Shown here piece by piece: positions 52,509 through 61,106 of a DNA stretch of 64,000 bases. Under the pieces are notes generated by a model. It saw nothing but the letters and a program-made list of their open reading frames with translations. It had not been told where the DNA came from and ran no database searches. The DNA lies in contig NZ_SLWW01000001.1 of NCBI RefSeq assembly GCF_004342445.1, positions 248,001 to 312,000 of the forward strand, given 5' to 3'. The stretch is from Rhodovulum euryhalinum (GTDB lineage: Bacteria; Pseudomonadota; Alphaproteobacteria; Rhodobacterales; Rhodobacteraceae). How positions within the stretch are numbered: position 1 is the stretch's first letter; each line of letters begins with the position of its first letter. The position numbers were made by a program, and so were the translations under genes.

Positions 52509-53402
52509 ATGTATCCCGACCCCGACCGCAAGCGGCGCTTCGGCCCCGTCGACGCGCTGGTGATTGCCGCCGTGCTGGCCTTCGCGGCGTATCTCTGGCA
52601 CCGGCTCGCGGACGTTCTGGTCTACAAATGGGACTGGTCCTTCCTGCCGCGTGTTCTGCTGCGCCCGACCGACAGCGGCTGGTGGGAGCCGAACATCCTG
52701 CTGGAAGGTTTTCTGACCACGATCCGCCTGTCGATCTGGGCGATGCTGATCGCAAGCCTTCTGGGCCTCGTCCTCGGAGTGCTGGCCACGCGGACGCGGC
52801 TTTTGCCGCGGCTGACGACGCTGGCCTATGTCGGCGTGATCCGCAACGTGCCGCCGCTGGTATTCCTTTTCGTCTTCTACTTCTTCGTCTCCTCGCAACT
52901 TCTGCCGATGCTGGGGCTCGACACCTGGGCGCGCGGGCTGGGGCCATGGGGACACGCGGCGGTGAACCTGCTGCTCGGCCCGCCCGAGTTGTTCGAGAAC
53001 CTGCTTGCGGGGGTGTTGAGCCTTGCGATGTTCGAGGCTGCCTATATCGCGGTCATCGTCCGGGCGGGAATCCTGTCGGTACCGGACGCCCAGATCGAGG
53101 CCGCGCGCAGCCTTGGGCTGCGCCCGTTGCAGGTGTTCCGGCTGGTGGTCTTTCCGCAGGCCCTGCGCGCGGTCACGCCGGCGCTTGCCAACCAGTTCAT
53201 CATGCTGGTCAAGGACAGTTCGATCGTCTCGCTGATCTCGGTGCAGGAACTGACCTTCGCAGGCACCGAGATCGCCAATTCGACCCAGCGCCGCTTCGAA
53301 ACCTATATCGCCGTCGCCGCGTTCTATTTCGCGCTGTGCTTCGCGCTGTCGCGGCTTTTCGCGCGGATGGAGCGCCGCGCGCGGTTGCGCGATGCGGGCT
53401 GA
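52509..53402 (+). CDS. polar amino-acid ABC transporter permease
   Basis: 297 residues; LEGFLTTIRLSIWAMLIASL, GVIRNVPPLVFLFVFYFFVS and the EAA loop EAARSLGLRPLQVFRLVVFPQ identify a His/Glu/Gln/Arg-type permease. With the permease at 50736 it likely forms a heterodimer. AAAGG lies 7 nt upstream of the ATG. No ATPase gene follows: glpD converges only 9 nt downstream. Confidence 0.88.
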   Translation: MYPDPDRKRRFGPVDALVIAAVLAFAAYLWHRLADVLVYKWDWSFLPRVLLRPTDSGWWEPNILLEGFLTTIRLSIWAMLIASLLGLVLGVLATRTRLLPRLTTLAYVGVIRNVPPLVFLFVFYFFVSSQLLPMLGLDTWARGLGPWGHAAVNLLLGPPELFENLLAGVLSLAMFEAAYIAVIVRAGILSVPDAQIEAARSLGLRPLQVFRLVVFPQALRAVTPALANQFIMLVKDSSIVSLISVQELTFAGTEIANSTQRRFETYIAVAAFYFALCFALSRLFARMERRARLRDAG

Positions 53403-53411
53403 CGCCGGGCG

Positions 53412-54914
53412 TCACGCCACGGTGTTTGCCGCGACCCAGTCCGCGACACGATCACGCTCGGCGGGGGACAGGAACACGCCGTGCTTGGTGCGGCGGAACA
53501 GCATGTCCTCGGCTGTCCGGGCCCATTCCTGGTCGATCAGCCAGCGGGCCTCGCGTTCGTGGAACAGGCCGCCGAGGCAGGCGCCCAGGTCACCGATGCC
53601 GCCCGCGCCCGCCAGCAGCGCATCCGCCTCGGTGCCGTAGCAGCGTGCGTAATGCCGGGCGAGCGGCAGGGGCAGCCAGGGCCAGCGGGCGTGGAACCCG
53701 GCGAACCAGGCCTCGAAATCCGCGCCCGGCATGTCCCCGCCGGGCAGCGGCGCGGTGGCCGTCCAGGGCCCGCCCATGCCCGGAAAGCGCGGAACAAGGC
53801 GCGCCAGCGCCGCCTCGGACAATGTGCGATAGGTGGTCAACTTGCCGCCGAAGGCCGACAGGATCGGCGCCCGCCCCGGCCCACCGTCCAGTTCGAACGT
53901 ATAGTCCCGCGTGACCGCCGAGGCCCCCTTGGCGGCATCGTCGTCGAACAGCGGCCGCACGCCGGAATAGGCCCACTCCACGTCAGCCGGGGTCAACGCG
54001 GTCTTGAAGTAGCTGTTGAGGATGTTCAGCAGATAGTCGACCTCGTCCCGGCCAACCGCCACGTCCTCGGGCCGGCCCTCGAAAGGGATATCCGTGGTGC
54101 CGATCAGCGCAAGGTCGTCGAAATAGGGATTGACGAAGATCAGCCGCCGGTCCGGCGCCTGAAGGACATAGCCGTGATCGCCTTTCCACCAGCGCCGGGT
54201 GACGATGTGGCTGCCCTTGACCAGCCGGATGCGCTTGGACGAATTGACCCCGGCGACGTTGCCCAGCACCTCCTCGACCCAGGGACCGGCGGTGTTGACG
54301 ATGGCACGGGCGCCGAGGTCCCGCGTGGTGCCGTCCTGCGCCTGCAGGACCGCGACCCAGTGATCGCCCTCGCGCCGGGCCGAGACGACGCGGGTGCGCG
54401 GCAACACCTCGGCCCCCCGCCTTGCCGCGTCGCGCGCGTTCAGCAGCACGAGGCGCGCATCATCCACCCAGACATCGTGATAGGCGAAGGCATGGGTATA
54501 GGCGTCGCGCACGACATCCCCCTCGGGCGCGCGGTCGAGCCGGACGGCCCTGGTGCCGGGGATGCGCTTGCGCCCGCCGAGATGGTCGTAGAGAAACAGC
54601 CCTAGCCGGATCAGCCAGCGCGGGCGCTGTTCGGGGCTGTGCACCAGCACCAGCCGGATCGGCCACGCCAGTTGCGGCGCCGCTTCGAGCACCACCTCGC
54701 GTTCGATCAACGCCTCGCGCACCAGCCGGAACTCGTAATACTCCAGATAACGCAGACCGCCGTGGATATACTTGCCCGACCGCGACGAGGTTCCCTGGCC
54801 CAGATCGTCCTTTTCCGCCAGCACCACCGACAGCCCGCGTCCGACGGCATCCCGCGCGACGCCGGCCCCGTTGATCCCACCGCCGATCACCAGAAGATCG
54901 ACCATGCCGGTCAT
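53412..54914 (-). CDS. glpD: glycerol-3-phosphate dehydrogenase
   Basis: 500-residue membrane-associated FAD enzyme that oxidises glycerol-3-phosphate to DHAP and feeds electrons to quinone. DLLVIGGGINGAGVARDAVG (FAD), SGKYIHGGLRYLEYYEFRLV and LIGTTDIPFEG closely follow canonical GlpD through the whole length. Start ATG 54914 has AAGAAGGG upstream; ATG 54905 is an alternative. The longer frame into the aldolase gene is a shadow. It is 2 nt after the aldolase stop, last gene of the minus arm. Confidence 0.94.
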   Translation of the reverse strand: MTGMVDLLVIGGGINGAGVARDAVGRGLSVVLAEKDDLGQGTSSRSGKYIHGGLRYLEYYEFRLVREALIEREVVLEAAPQLAWPIRLVLVHSPEQRPRWLIRLGLFLYDHLGGRKRIPGTRAVRLDRAPEGDVVRDAYTHAFAYHDVWVDDARLVLLNARDAARRGAEVLPRTRVVSARREGDHWVAVLQAQDGTTRDLGARAIVNTAGPWVEEVLGNVAGVNSSKRIRLVKGSHIVTRRWWKGDHGYVLQAPDRRLIFVNPYFDDLALIGTTDIPFEGRPEDVAVGRDEVDYLLNILNSYFKTALTPADVEWAYSGVRPLFDDDAAKGASAVTRDYTFELDGGPGRAPILSAFGGKLTTYRTLSEAALARLVPRFPGMGGPWTATAPLPGGDMPGADFEAWFAGFHARWPWLPLPLARHYARCYGTEADALLAGAGGIGDLGACLGGLFHEREARWLIDQEWARTAEDMLFRRTKHGVFLSPAERDRVADWVAANTVA

Positions 54915-54916
54915 GC

Positions 54917-55645
54917 TCAGCCCTTCTTCCCGCTCTTCTTCGCCCTGGCCGGCTTGCCCGCTTGCGGTGGTCCGGCGGCGACATCCTTGTAATCGTCCTG
55001 GACACCGTACGAACTGAAGCCCTGCATCGCTTCGGCGATCTGGGCATCGCTCAGCAGCACCGGCCCCCCGATACAAAGCGACAGGTAGTATTGCCGCGCG
55101 AGCGCCTCAAGCTCGACGGCGCGCCACATCGCCTTGTCGAGATCCTCGCCAAGGGCGATCGAGCCGTGGTTGGCCAGCAGGCAGGCGGTCCGGCCGTGCA
55201 ACGCCTCGATGGCCAACACCGACAGCTCGGCGGTGCCATAGCGCGCATAGGGCGCACAGCGCACATTGGTCCCGCCGAAGGCCGCGATCATGTAGTGGCA
55301 GGCCGGGATTTCCTTGCGCGCGATGGCCAGCGCCGTGCAATGGGTCGGGTGTGCGTGCACCACCGCGCCCATGTCGGTGCGGGCCTTCAGGATGTCGAAA
55401 TGAAACCGCCATTCGGTCGAAGGCTTCAGCGGCCCCTCCCATGTGCCATAGTCGGCGTCGAAGGGCATCGCGGCGATCATCTCGGGCGTCATCCTGTCAT
55501 AGGGCGTGGCCGAGGGCGTGATCAGCATCCGGTCCTCGAACCGGGCCGAGATGTTGCCCGACGTGCCCTGATTCAGACCGCAGCCGTTCATGAACCGGCA
55601 CTGGTCGATGATCGCCTGGCGAAGGTCTTTTTCGGCTTTCTTCAT
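54917..55645 (-). CDS. class II aldolase/adducin family protein (fuculose-phosphate aldolase-like)
   Basis: 242 residues. DQCRFMNGCGLNQGTSGNIS, MLITPSATPYDRMTPEMIA, VVHAHPTHCTALAIARKEIP (zinc His residues) and LLANHGSIALGEDLDKAM are typical of zinc-dependent class II aldolases such as FucA, AraD-epimerase and related enzymes. C-terminal Lys-rich tail KPARAKKSGKKG is unusual. It could cleave a ketose-1-phosphate to DHAP plus an aldehyde, feeding the same pool as the GlpD next to it. Start ATG 55645 (MKKAEKDLRQAI) is preceded by a GGAG-type site. Confidence 0.85.
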   Translation of the reverse strand: MKKAEKDLRQAIIDQCRFMNGCGLNQGTSGNISARFEDRMLITPSATPYDRMTPEMIAAMPFDADYGTWEGPLKPSTEWRFHFDILKARTDMGAVVHAHPTHCTALAIARKEIPACHYMIAAFGGTNVRCAPYARYGTAELSVLAIEALHGRTACLLANHGSIALGEDLDKAMWRAVELEALARQYYLSLCIGGPVLLSDAQIAEAMQGFSSYGVQDDYKDVAAGPPQAGKPARAKKSGKKG

Positions 55646-55730
55646 TGGAACTCCTGTCGAAAGAGGGGGGCGGGGGGCGCGTTTCCAGGCCCCGGCCACG
55701 GGTATCGGCGGCACGCGCGCCGACACGGTT

Positions 55731-56543
55731 TCAGGACGGCCCGGACACGACGATCCGCAGCCGCGAGCGATCGGTCAGGAACAGCGCGGTGTAGTATTCG
55801 ATCGCGGTATGCAGGTCGCTGGACCCCACGGATTCGACACATAGCGCAGACTTGCCCTGCCGTACCGCGAGAAGTCCTGCATCGGTGCGCGACAGCGACA
55901 CCGCCTCGATCCACCGTTCGGCCCGCACAAGGCGAATTCCGTACTGGCGCGAGATCGTGTCGTAGAGCGAGCGGTTGTGCAAGGGAAGGGAATCGAGCCC
56001 GGGAACCACCCGCTCCAGCATCGCCCAGCGCACGATGGCGCGCGGAACACCCTCGACGCTCATCACCCGGTCGACGGCGACCACGCGTTCGTCCGGGCCG
56101 ATCTGCAGGAAACGCTGCATCCGCGGGGTTGGCGCGATCAGTTCCTGCCGCAGCACGCGGCGTGTGACCGATCGGCGTTTTTCCTCCAGTTCGCCGCTGA
56201 ATCCGACGGTCGATGCGGCAAAGCTCTGTTCCTCGCGATAGCCGTGGACGAAGGCACCCTTGCCCTGAAGGCGGTAGATCATCCCCTCGTTGACAAGTTG
56301 CGCCAGCGCTTCGCGCACCACCGTGCGCGAGACGCCGAAATGCCGGCACAGCTCGGCCTCGGACGGCAGGCGGTCATGTTCGGACAGGCCGGTTTCGCGG
56401 ATCATCGCCGTCAGCGCCTGCTTGACCTGCATCCAGAGCGGAACGGCCGCGCCGCGATCCGTCCGCAGCGGGGCGCCAGGCGGCGGCCTGCCCGCGATCC
56501 GATCGGGAAGGGGGGTTTTCCCGGTTCCGGCCTGTCGGCTCAT
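55731..56543 (-). CDS. GntR/HutC-family transcriptional regulator
   Basis: 270 residues. A disordered N-terminus (about 1-30), a GntR winged helix (WMQVKQALTAMIRETGLSEH, LPSEAELCRHFGVSRTVVRE, about 35-105) and a UTRA effector domain (about 125-265). Lies between the aldolase and the second GlpD-like gene, whose stop overlaps its start (ATGA). A likely regulator of the divergent polyol locus, binding the paired sites in the 58.2-58.5 kb region; effector unknown. Confidence 0.88.
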   Translation of the reverse strand: MSRQAGTGKTPLPDRIAGRPPPGAPLRTDRGAAVPLWMQVKQALTAMIRETGLSEHDRLPSEAELCRHFGVSRTVVREALAQLVNEGMIYRLQGKGAFVHGYREEQSFAASTVGFSGELEEKRRSVTRRVLRQELIAPTPRMQRFLQIGPDERVVAVDRVMSVEGVPRAIVRWAMLERVVPGLDSLPLHNRSLYDTISRQYGIRLVRAERWIEAVSLSRTDAGLLAVRQGKSALCVESVGSSDLHTAIEYYTALFLTDRSRLRIVVSGPS

Positions 56544-58240
56544 GTCACGGCGACCCGGTGTTCATCCTGCAACAAGGCCACCACGTTCGCCACCTCCCTG
56601 TCGCGGCGCACATTGTCCCAGCCAAGCGCCACCGCCGCGATTTCCGCCACCTCTTCGAGCGCGGCGCGCCCGGTGCGGCCTTCGAACGCCATCAGCGTGC
56701 GCCGCAGGACCACATCCTCCAGCCGGGATACCCGCTCCGACCGGCAGATCAACCCGATTTCGGCGGGGGTATAACCCTTGAGTGCACCGAAGGCACGGGG
56801 ATCGCCGCGCTCGGCCTCGGCAAAGGCGCATGCATGGCTGCCGTAGCGCCCTGCCAGTTCCGCGCACCGGTCGGGGCCAAGCCCGGTCCGTGCGGCCAGC
56901 GCCCGCGCCCAGTCGCGGCGCCCGGACGGGTCCTGCGGGAAATCCCGCGCGCCGCCGATGGCCAGCGCCCGGGTGGACCGCTGGCGCGGAGTGCCGAGAT
57001 GCGCCAGCACCCTGTCCGCCGCCTGCTCGGCAAGGGCGCGGTAGGTGGTCCACTTGCCGCCGACCAGCGTGAAGGTCTCGAACGGCCGCCCGGCAACCGC
57101 AGGAAAGCCGTCGACACGGTGATCCCGGCTGATCGCGCCCGCCGCCTTGACCCCGGCATCCTGAAACGGCAGCGGCCGGACCCCGGCCATCACGAAGACG
57201 ATGTCCTCGGGCCGCCAGTCGACATCGGGCAGAACCGGTCTCAGCACGTCGAAGATGTAGTCGATTTCCGCCTCGGTATAGCGCCGGTCGTCCGGGTCGT
57301 CGGTCCGGATGTCGGTCGTGCCGACATAGACATGCGCCGCGTCCAGCGGCAGCGCGAGACAGGCCCGATGGTCGCTGGTTTCGAAATAGAGCATCCGCCC
57401 GCCGAGATCGCGCGACAGCGCCGGATTGCGCATCACCAGATGCGTGCCGCGCGTCCCGCCCATCAACCGCCCCGGGATGCCCAGATCGCCCTGCACCCGG
57501 TCGACCCATGCGCCCGAAGCGTTGACGACGACACGGGGCGCAACGCTCAGGCTCTGGCCCGTCAGGCGGTCGTGCAGCGTCACGTGCCCGTCCCGCTGCA
57601 TACCCGCCGCAAGATAGGGAATGGCCATGGCGTCCGGGCAATCCGCCTCGGCATCGGCCACCAGTTCAAGGACCAGCCGCTCGGGATGGCTGATCCGGGC
57701 GTCGTGGAATTCCGCCACGGCCTTCACCCCGGGCGACAGCGCGGGCACCGCCCGGTGCGCCTCGGCGGCGCCGATCATCCGATGGGTCGGCATGCTGCGC
57801 AATTCGCGCCCGAAGAGATCGTAGACCATCAGCCCGATGGCGACCGGAACCGCCCCCTTGCGCCCCGGGGTCTTCTTCAGCCGCGCCAGCCGCGCGGCGG
57901 CCGCGAGGCTGCCGCCGAACCAACTGCGCAGCGGGATCCATACCGGCTGGGGGTGGACCACGTGGCGCGCGTTCCGCAACAGCAGATTGCGTTCCAGCAG
58001 CGACTCGCGCACCAGCGCGGCCTCGCCGGTTTCCAGGTAGCGCAGGCCGCCATGGATCAGCCGCGATGGCGCGGCGCTGGTGCCGGACGCGAAATCGCCG
58101 GCCTCGACCAGCAGCGATGGAACCCCCTGGGCCGCAAGATCGCGAAACGTGCCCACCCCGTTGATGCCCCCGCCGACAATCAGGATCCCGGGCGCGGGCC
58201 CTGTCCGCAGACTTTCGAGCAACTCCGCCCTCATTCGCAT
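56540..58240 (-). CDS. GlpD/EryB-like FAD-dependent polyol-phosphate dehydrogenase
   Basis: 566 residues. ILIVGGGINGVGTFRDLAAQ (FAD), SRLIHGGLRYLETGEAALVR and YVGTTDIRTDDPDDRRYTEA show the GlpD fold, but the sequence is clearly apart from the neighbouring canonical glpD and longer. EryB, which oxidises erythritol phosphate, is a paralogue of this kind. First gene of the minus arm, starting at ATG 58240 after GGAGGG. It could act on a sugar-alcohol phosphate made by the divergent kinase (inference). Overlaps the GntR gene by 4 nt. Confidence 0.85.
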   Translation of the reverse strand: MRMRAELLESLRTGPAPGILIVGGGINGVGTFRDLAAQGVPSLLVEAGDFASGTSAAPSRLIHGGLRYLETGEAALVRESLLERNLLLRNARHVVHPQPVWIPLRSWFGGSLAAAARLARLKKTPGRKGAVPVAIGLMVYDLFGRELRSMPTHRMIGAAEAHRAVPALSPGVKAVAEFHDARISHPERLVLELVADAEADCPDAMAIPYLAAGMQRDGHVTLHDRLTGQSLSVAPRVVVNASGAWVDRVQGDLGIPGRLMGGTRGTHLVMRNPALSRDLGGRMLYFETSDHRACLALPLDAAHVYVGTTDIRTDDPDDRRYTEAEIDYIFDVLRPVLPDVDWRPEDIVFVMAGVRPLPFQDAGVKAAGAISRDHRVDGFPAVAGRPFETFTLVGGKWTTYRALAEQAADRVLAHLGTPRQRSTRALAIGGARDFPQDPSGRRDWARALAARTGLGPDRCAELAGRYGSHACAFAEAERGDPRAFGALKGYTPAEIGLICRSERVSRLEDVVLRRTLMAFEGRTGRAALEEVAEIAAVALGWDNVRRDREVANVVALLQDEHRVAVT

Positions 58241-58299
58241 GCCAACCCTCCGATGGCCGGGCGAATCCCTGCCGCCCGCCACAGCTTGCTTACGCAATG

Positions 58300-58316
58300 T
58301 TGTAATTACAAGTTTG
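58300..58316. promoter_or_regulatory. operator-like site 1 (palindrome TTGTAATTACAA)
   Basis: A perfect 12-bp palindrome (58300-58311) extended by GTTTG. It overlaps a possible -10 (ATTACA, minus strand 58306-58301) with TTGGCT 17 nt upstream, i.e. the promoter of the dehydrogenase-GntR-aldolase-glpD arm. Size and symmetry suit a GntR-family regulator. Confidence 0.6.
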
Positions 58317-58368
58317 CTGCAGAAGCCAACGAAATTGCCGCGCCGCAGCAGCATCACCTTTGATTTTT

Positions 58369-58380
58369 TGAATATATTCA
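58369..58380. promoter_or_regulatory. AT-rich palindrome upstream of the kinase promoter
   Basis: TGAATATATTCA is a perfect 12-bp palindrome just 5 nt upstream of the kinase-side -35. It is unlike the two operator-like sites, so it could bind another regulator or act as an AT-rich promoter enhancer. Function is not known. Confidence 0.4.
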
Positions 58381-58385
58381 CATGC

Positions 58386-58413
58386 TTGACATGTTGAAAG
58401 CGACCCCTAACCT
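58386..58413 (+). promoter_or_regulatory. promoter of the kinase-ABC arm
   Basis: TTGACA (58386-58391), 16 nt, TAACCT (58408-58413). The predicted start around 58420 lies inside operator-like site 2, a layout suited to repression. Confidence 0.5.
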
Positions 58414-58418
58414 CCACT

Positions 58419-58433
58419 CGTAATAACAAGTTG
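58419..58433. promoter_or_regulatory. operator-like site 2
   Basis: CGTAATAACAAGTTG matches site 1 at GTAATWACAAGTT-TG with one internal change and one missing T. Two such closely matching sites at the two divergent promoters suggest a shared regulator, most simply the GntR protein encoded at 55731-56543. Confidence 0.55.
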
Positions 58434-58473
58434 CCGAGTCGGCGCCCGCGAACTCGGCCACAGGGAGGAGACA

Positions 58474-60021
58474 ATGGGTGATTGCGTGATCGGCATCGAC
58501 GCCGGTGGCACGATGACGAAGGCTGCGCTCTTCGATCTGTCGGGCCACGAGAAATCCTGCGCGCGCAGCAGGAACGTGACCACCTTCCCGCACCTCGGAT
58601 GGACCGAGCGTGACGCCGACGGCATGTGGCGCGCCGCCTCGGACGCGATCGCCCATGTGCTTGAACAAAGCGGCACCGATCCGGGCGACGTGGCCGCGAT
58701 CAGCGTGTCGGGATATGGCAGCGGGCTTTACCTGCTTGACCGCGGCGGCAACCCGGTACGCCCCGGGATCGTCTCGACCGACGGCCGGACGGCGGCGATG
58801 CTGGCGGAATGGACCGCGGATGGCCGCGCCGCAGACGCCGCGCAACTGATCAACCAGATCGTCTGGCCGGGCCAGAGCCTCGCGCTGCTCGCCTGGCTGC
58901 AACGGCACGAACCCGAGGTGCTGGAGCGGACGCATACCGTGTCGTTCTGCAAGGATTTCCTGCGTGGACGGCTGTGCGGCGACCTGTCGACCGATTTTAC
59001 CGATGCCGGCAGCGCGGGGCTGATCGAGGTGGCCACAGGGCGCTATGCCGAAGAGGCGCTGCGCCTGCTCGGAATGGAGGCGTGGCTGCCCCGGCTGCCC
59101 GAGATCGGCCCCTCGGATGAAGTGGTCGGCCATGTCACGGCCGAGGCGGCCGCGCTGACCGGGCTGCGGCAGGGCACGCCGGTGGTGCGTGGCACGGTGG
59201 ACATGGCGGCCTCGGCCATGGCCTCGATGGTCACCGACCCCGCCCAGATGAGCGTGGTCGCCGGGACCTTTTCGATCGCCTCGACGCTGCACCGGGACGC
59301 GCCCAAGATGGACGCGGTCCCGATGCTGCAATTCGCCTATCCGCTGGGAGGCTGGCTGGCGGTGCAGGGCTCGGCCACGTCGGCCTCGAACCTCGAATGG
59401 GTGGTCAAGACGCTGTTGCAGCATGGCGGCGGGCTGGAAACCGGCGGCGACATCTACGATGTCGTCAACTCGGCGGTCCGGCGGGTTCGCGGCCAGCACA
59501 CCAATGCGATGTTCTTCCCCTATCTCTTCGGCGGGCCCGAAGGCGCGCCGGCGGGGCTTGTGGGGATGACGGCCCGGACCAGCTTCGACAAGGCGATGCT
59601 GGCGATCTTCGAGGGCATCGTCTTTGCCCACAAGGCCGATATCGACCTCGCGCTGACCGGCGCACAGGCCGCGCGCCCCGAGGTGATCCGCCTCACGGGG
59701 GGCGCCTCGCGCAGCGCCCACTGGTCCGAGATGTTCGCCGATATCCTCGGCCTGCCGGTCGAGGTTCCGGCGGGCTCGGAATTCGGTGCGCTCGGCACGG
59801 CGATCTGCGCGGCGACCGGGGCGGGCGCCCATGGGTCGCTGGCCGAGGCGATCGCGGCGATGGCCGGGATCGCGCGGCGCCACGAGGGTGACGCGGCGCG
59901 CGGCGCGGTGCATCTGGCGAAATACCCCAAGTACTGCGCCCTGCGCGACGCGATGGCGGCGGTCATGACCACCCCTGCCCCGCACGCCGCCACCACGGCA
60001 CCGGAGTCCGCCCATGCTTGA
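58474..60021 (+). CDS. FGGY-family carbohydrate kinase (LyxK/EryA-like)
   Basis: 515 residues, ATP-dependent sugar or polyol kinase. IGIDAGGTMTKAALFDLSGH (phosphate 1), SVSGYGSGLYLLD, WPGQSLALLAWLQRHEPEVL, SGNLEW-like TSASNLEWVVKTLL and VIRLTGGASRSAHWSEMFAD. The N-terminal half resembles L-xylulose kinase LyxK and erythritol kinase more than glycerol kinase, whose GTTS loop and signature are absent. GGGAGGAGACA precedes the ATG. It overlaps the first ABC ATPase gene by 8 nt. Confidence 0.88.
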   Translation: MGDCVIGIDAGGTMTKAALFDLSGHEKSCARSRNVTTFPHLGWTERDADGMWRAASDAIAHVLEQSGTDPGDVAAISVSGYGSGLYLLDRGGNPVRPGIVSTDGRTAAMLAEWTADGRAADAAQLINQIVWPGQSLALLAWLQRHEPEVLERTHTVSFCKDFLRGRLCGDLSTDFTDAGSAGLIEVATGRYAEEALRLLGMEAWLPRLPEIGPSDEVVGHVTAEAAALTGLRQGTPVVRGTVDMAASAMASMVTDPAQMSVVAGTFSIASTLHRDAPKMDAVPMLQFAYPLGGWLAVQGSATSASNLEWVVKTLLQHGGGLETGGDIYDVVNSAVRRVRGQHTNAMFFPYLFGGPEGAPAGLVGMTARTSFDKAMLAIFEGIVFAHKADIDLALTGAQAARPEVIRLTGGASRSAHWSEMFADILGLPVEVPAGSEFGALGTAICAATGAGAHGSLAEAIAAMAGIARRHEGDAARGAVHLAKYPKYCALRDAMAAVMTTPAPHAATTAPESAHA

Positions 60022-61099
60022 GCTGCGCGGCGTATCGAGAAGCGTGCGGGGAAGGGTCCACATCCAGTCCACGGACCTGACGCTGCAGCCGGGCACGATG
60101 AACGTCCTGCTGGGGCCGACCCTGTCGGGCAAGACCTCGCTGATGCGGCTGATGGCAGGGCTCGACATCCCGACCGAAGGCCGGGTCTTTGCCCATGGCC
60201 GCGACGTCACCGGCATGCGGGTGCAGGACCGCAAGGTGGCGATGGTCTACCAGCAGTTCATCAACTACCCCTCGATGACGGTCTACGACAACATCGCCTC
60301 GCCGCTGCGCCTGATGCGCAAGAGCCGGGCCGAAATCGACCGGGCGGTGCGCGGCACCGCCGAGATGCTGCGGCTGACGGCGCTGCTGGACCGCAAGCCT
60401 CTGGAACTGTCGGGCGGCCAGCAGCAGCGCTGCGCGCTGGCCCGGGCGCTGGTCAAGGACAGCGACCTTGTCCTGCTGGACGAACCGCTTGCCAATCTCG
60501 ACTACAAGCTGCGCGAGGAACTGCGCGCCGAAATTCCGCGGATCTTCCGCGAAAGCGGCGCCATCTTCGTCTACGCCACCACCGAACCCGAAGAGGCGCT
60601 GCTGCTCGGCGGCAATACCGCGACGTTGTGGGAGGGGCGGATCACCCAGTTCGGACCGGCCCCCGAGGTCTATCGCCGACCGAACGACGCGATCACCGCC
60701 CGGGTCTATTCCGATCCGCCGATGAACTTTGCCCCCTGCCGCAAGCAGGGCCATTCGCTGACCTTCGGCGAGGGCATCCACGCCCCGGCGGACGGCGCCT
60801 TTGCCGGCCTGCCGGACGGGCTATACCGCGCGGGGTTCCGACCCAACCACCTGCGCTTCGAGGCACATTCGGGCGCGGCGGTGGCATTCCGCTGCACCCT
60901 CGGCATCGCCGAGATCACCGGGTCGGAAACCTTTCTGCACCTGACCCACGGCGCGGACAACTGGGTCGCGCTGCTGCACGGCGTGCACCATTTCGACCCG
61001 GGCACCGAGATCAGCCTGATGCTCGACCCCGCGCATGTCTACCTGTTCGAGGCGGACGGGAGGCTGGCCCTGCCCGCCTCCTATGCCGCTGCAGCCTGA
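60014..61099 (+). CDS. polyol/glycerol-type ABC ATPase (GlpS-like), H-loop lost
   Basis: 361 residues. Walker A GPTLSGKT (34-41), full signature LSGGQQQRCALARAL (132-146), Walker B VLLLDEPLAN-type (153-161), and C-terminal TOBE region after about 240. The switch His, normally in a VTHD motif, is missing: the loop reads VYATTEPEEAL with Thr190 in that place. This pairs with the complementary defect in the next ATPase. Matches GlpS of the rhizobial glycerol importer in order and features. Confidence 0.88.
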   Translation: MLELRGVSRSVRGRVHIQSTDLTLQPGTMNVLLGPTLSGKTSLMRLMAGLDIPTEGRVFAHGRDVTGMRVQDRKVAMVYQQFINYPSMTVYDNIASPLRLMRKSRAEIDRAVRGTAEMLRLTALLDRKPLELSGGQQQRCALARALVKDSDLVLLDEPLANLDYKLREELRAEIPRIFRESGAIFVYATTEPEEALLLGGNTATLWEGRITQFGPAPEVYRRPNDAITARVYSDPPMNFAPCRKQGHSLTFGEGIHAPADGAFAGLPDGLYRAGFRPNHLRFEAHSGAAVAFRCTLGIAEITGSETFLHLTHGADNWVALLHGVHHFDPGTEISLMLDPAHVYLFEADGRLALPASYAAAA

Positions 61100-61106
61100 G
61101 GCGCCC

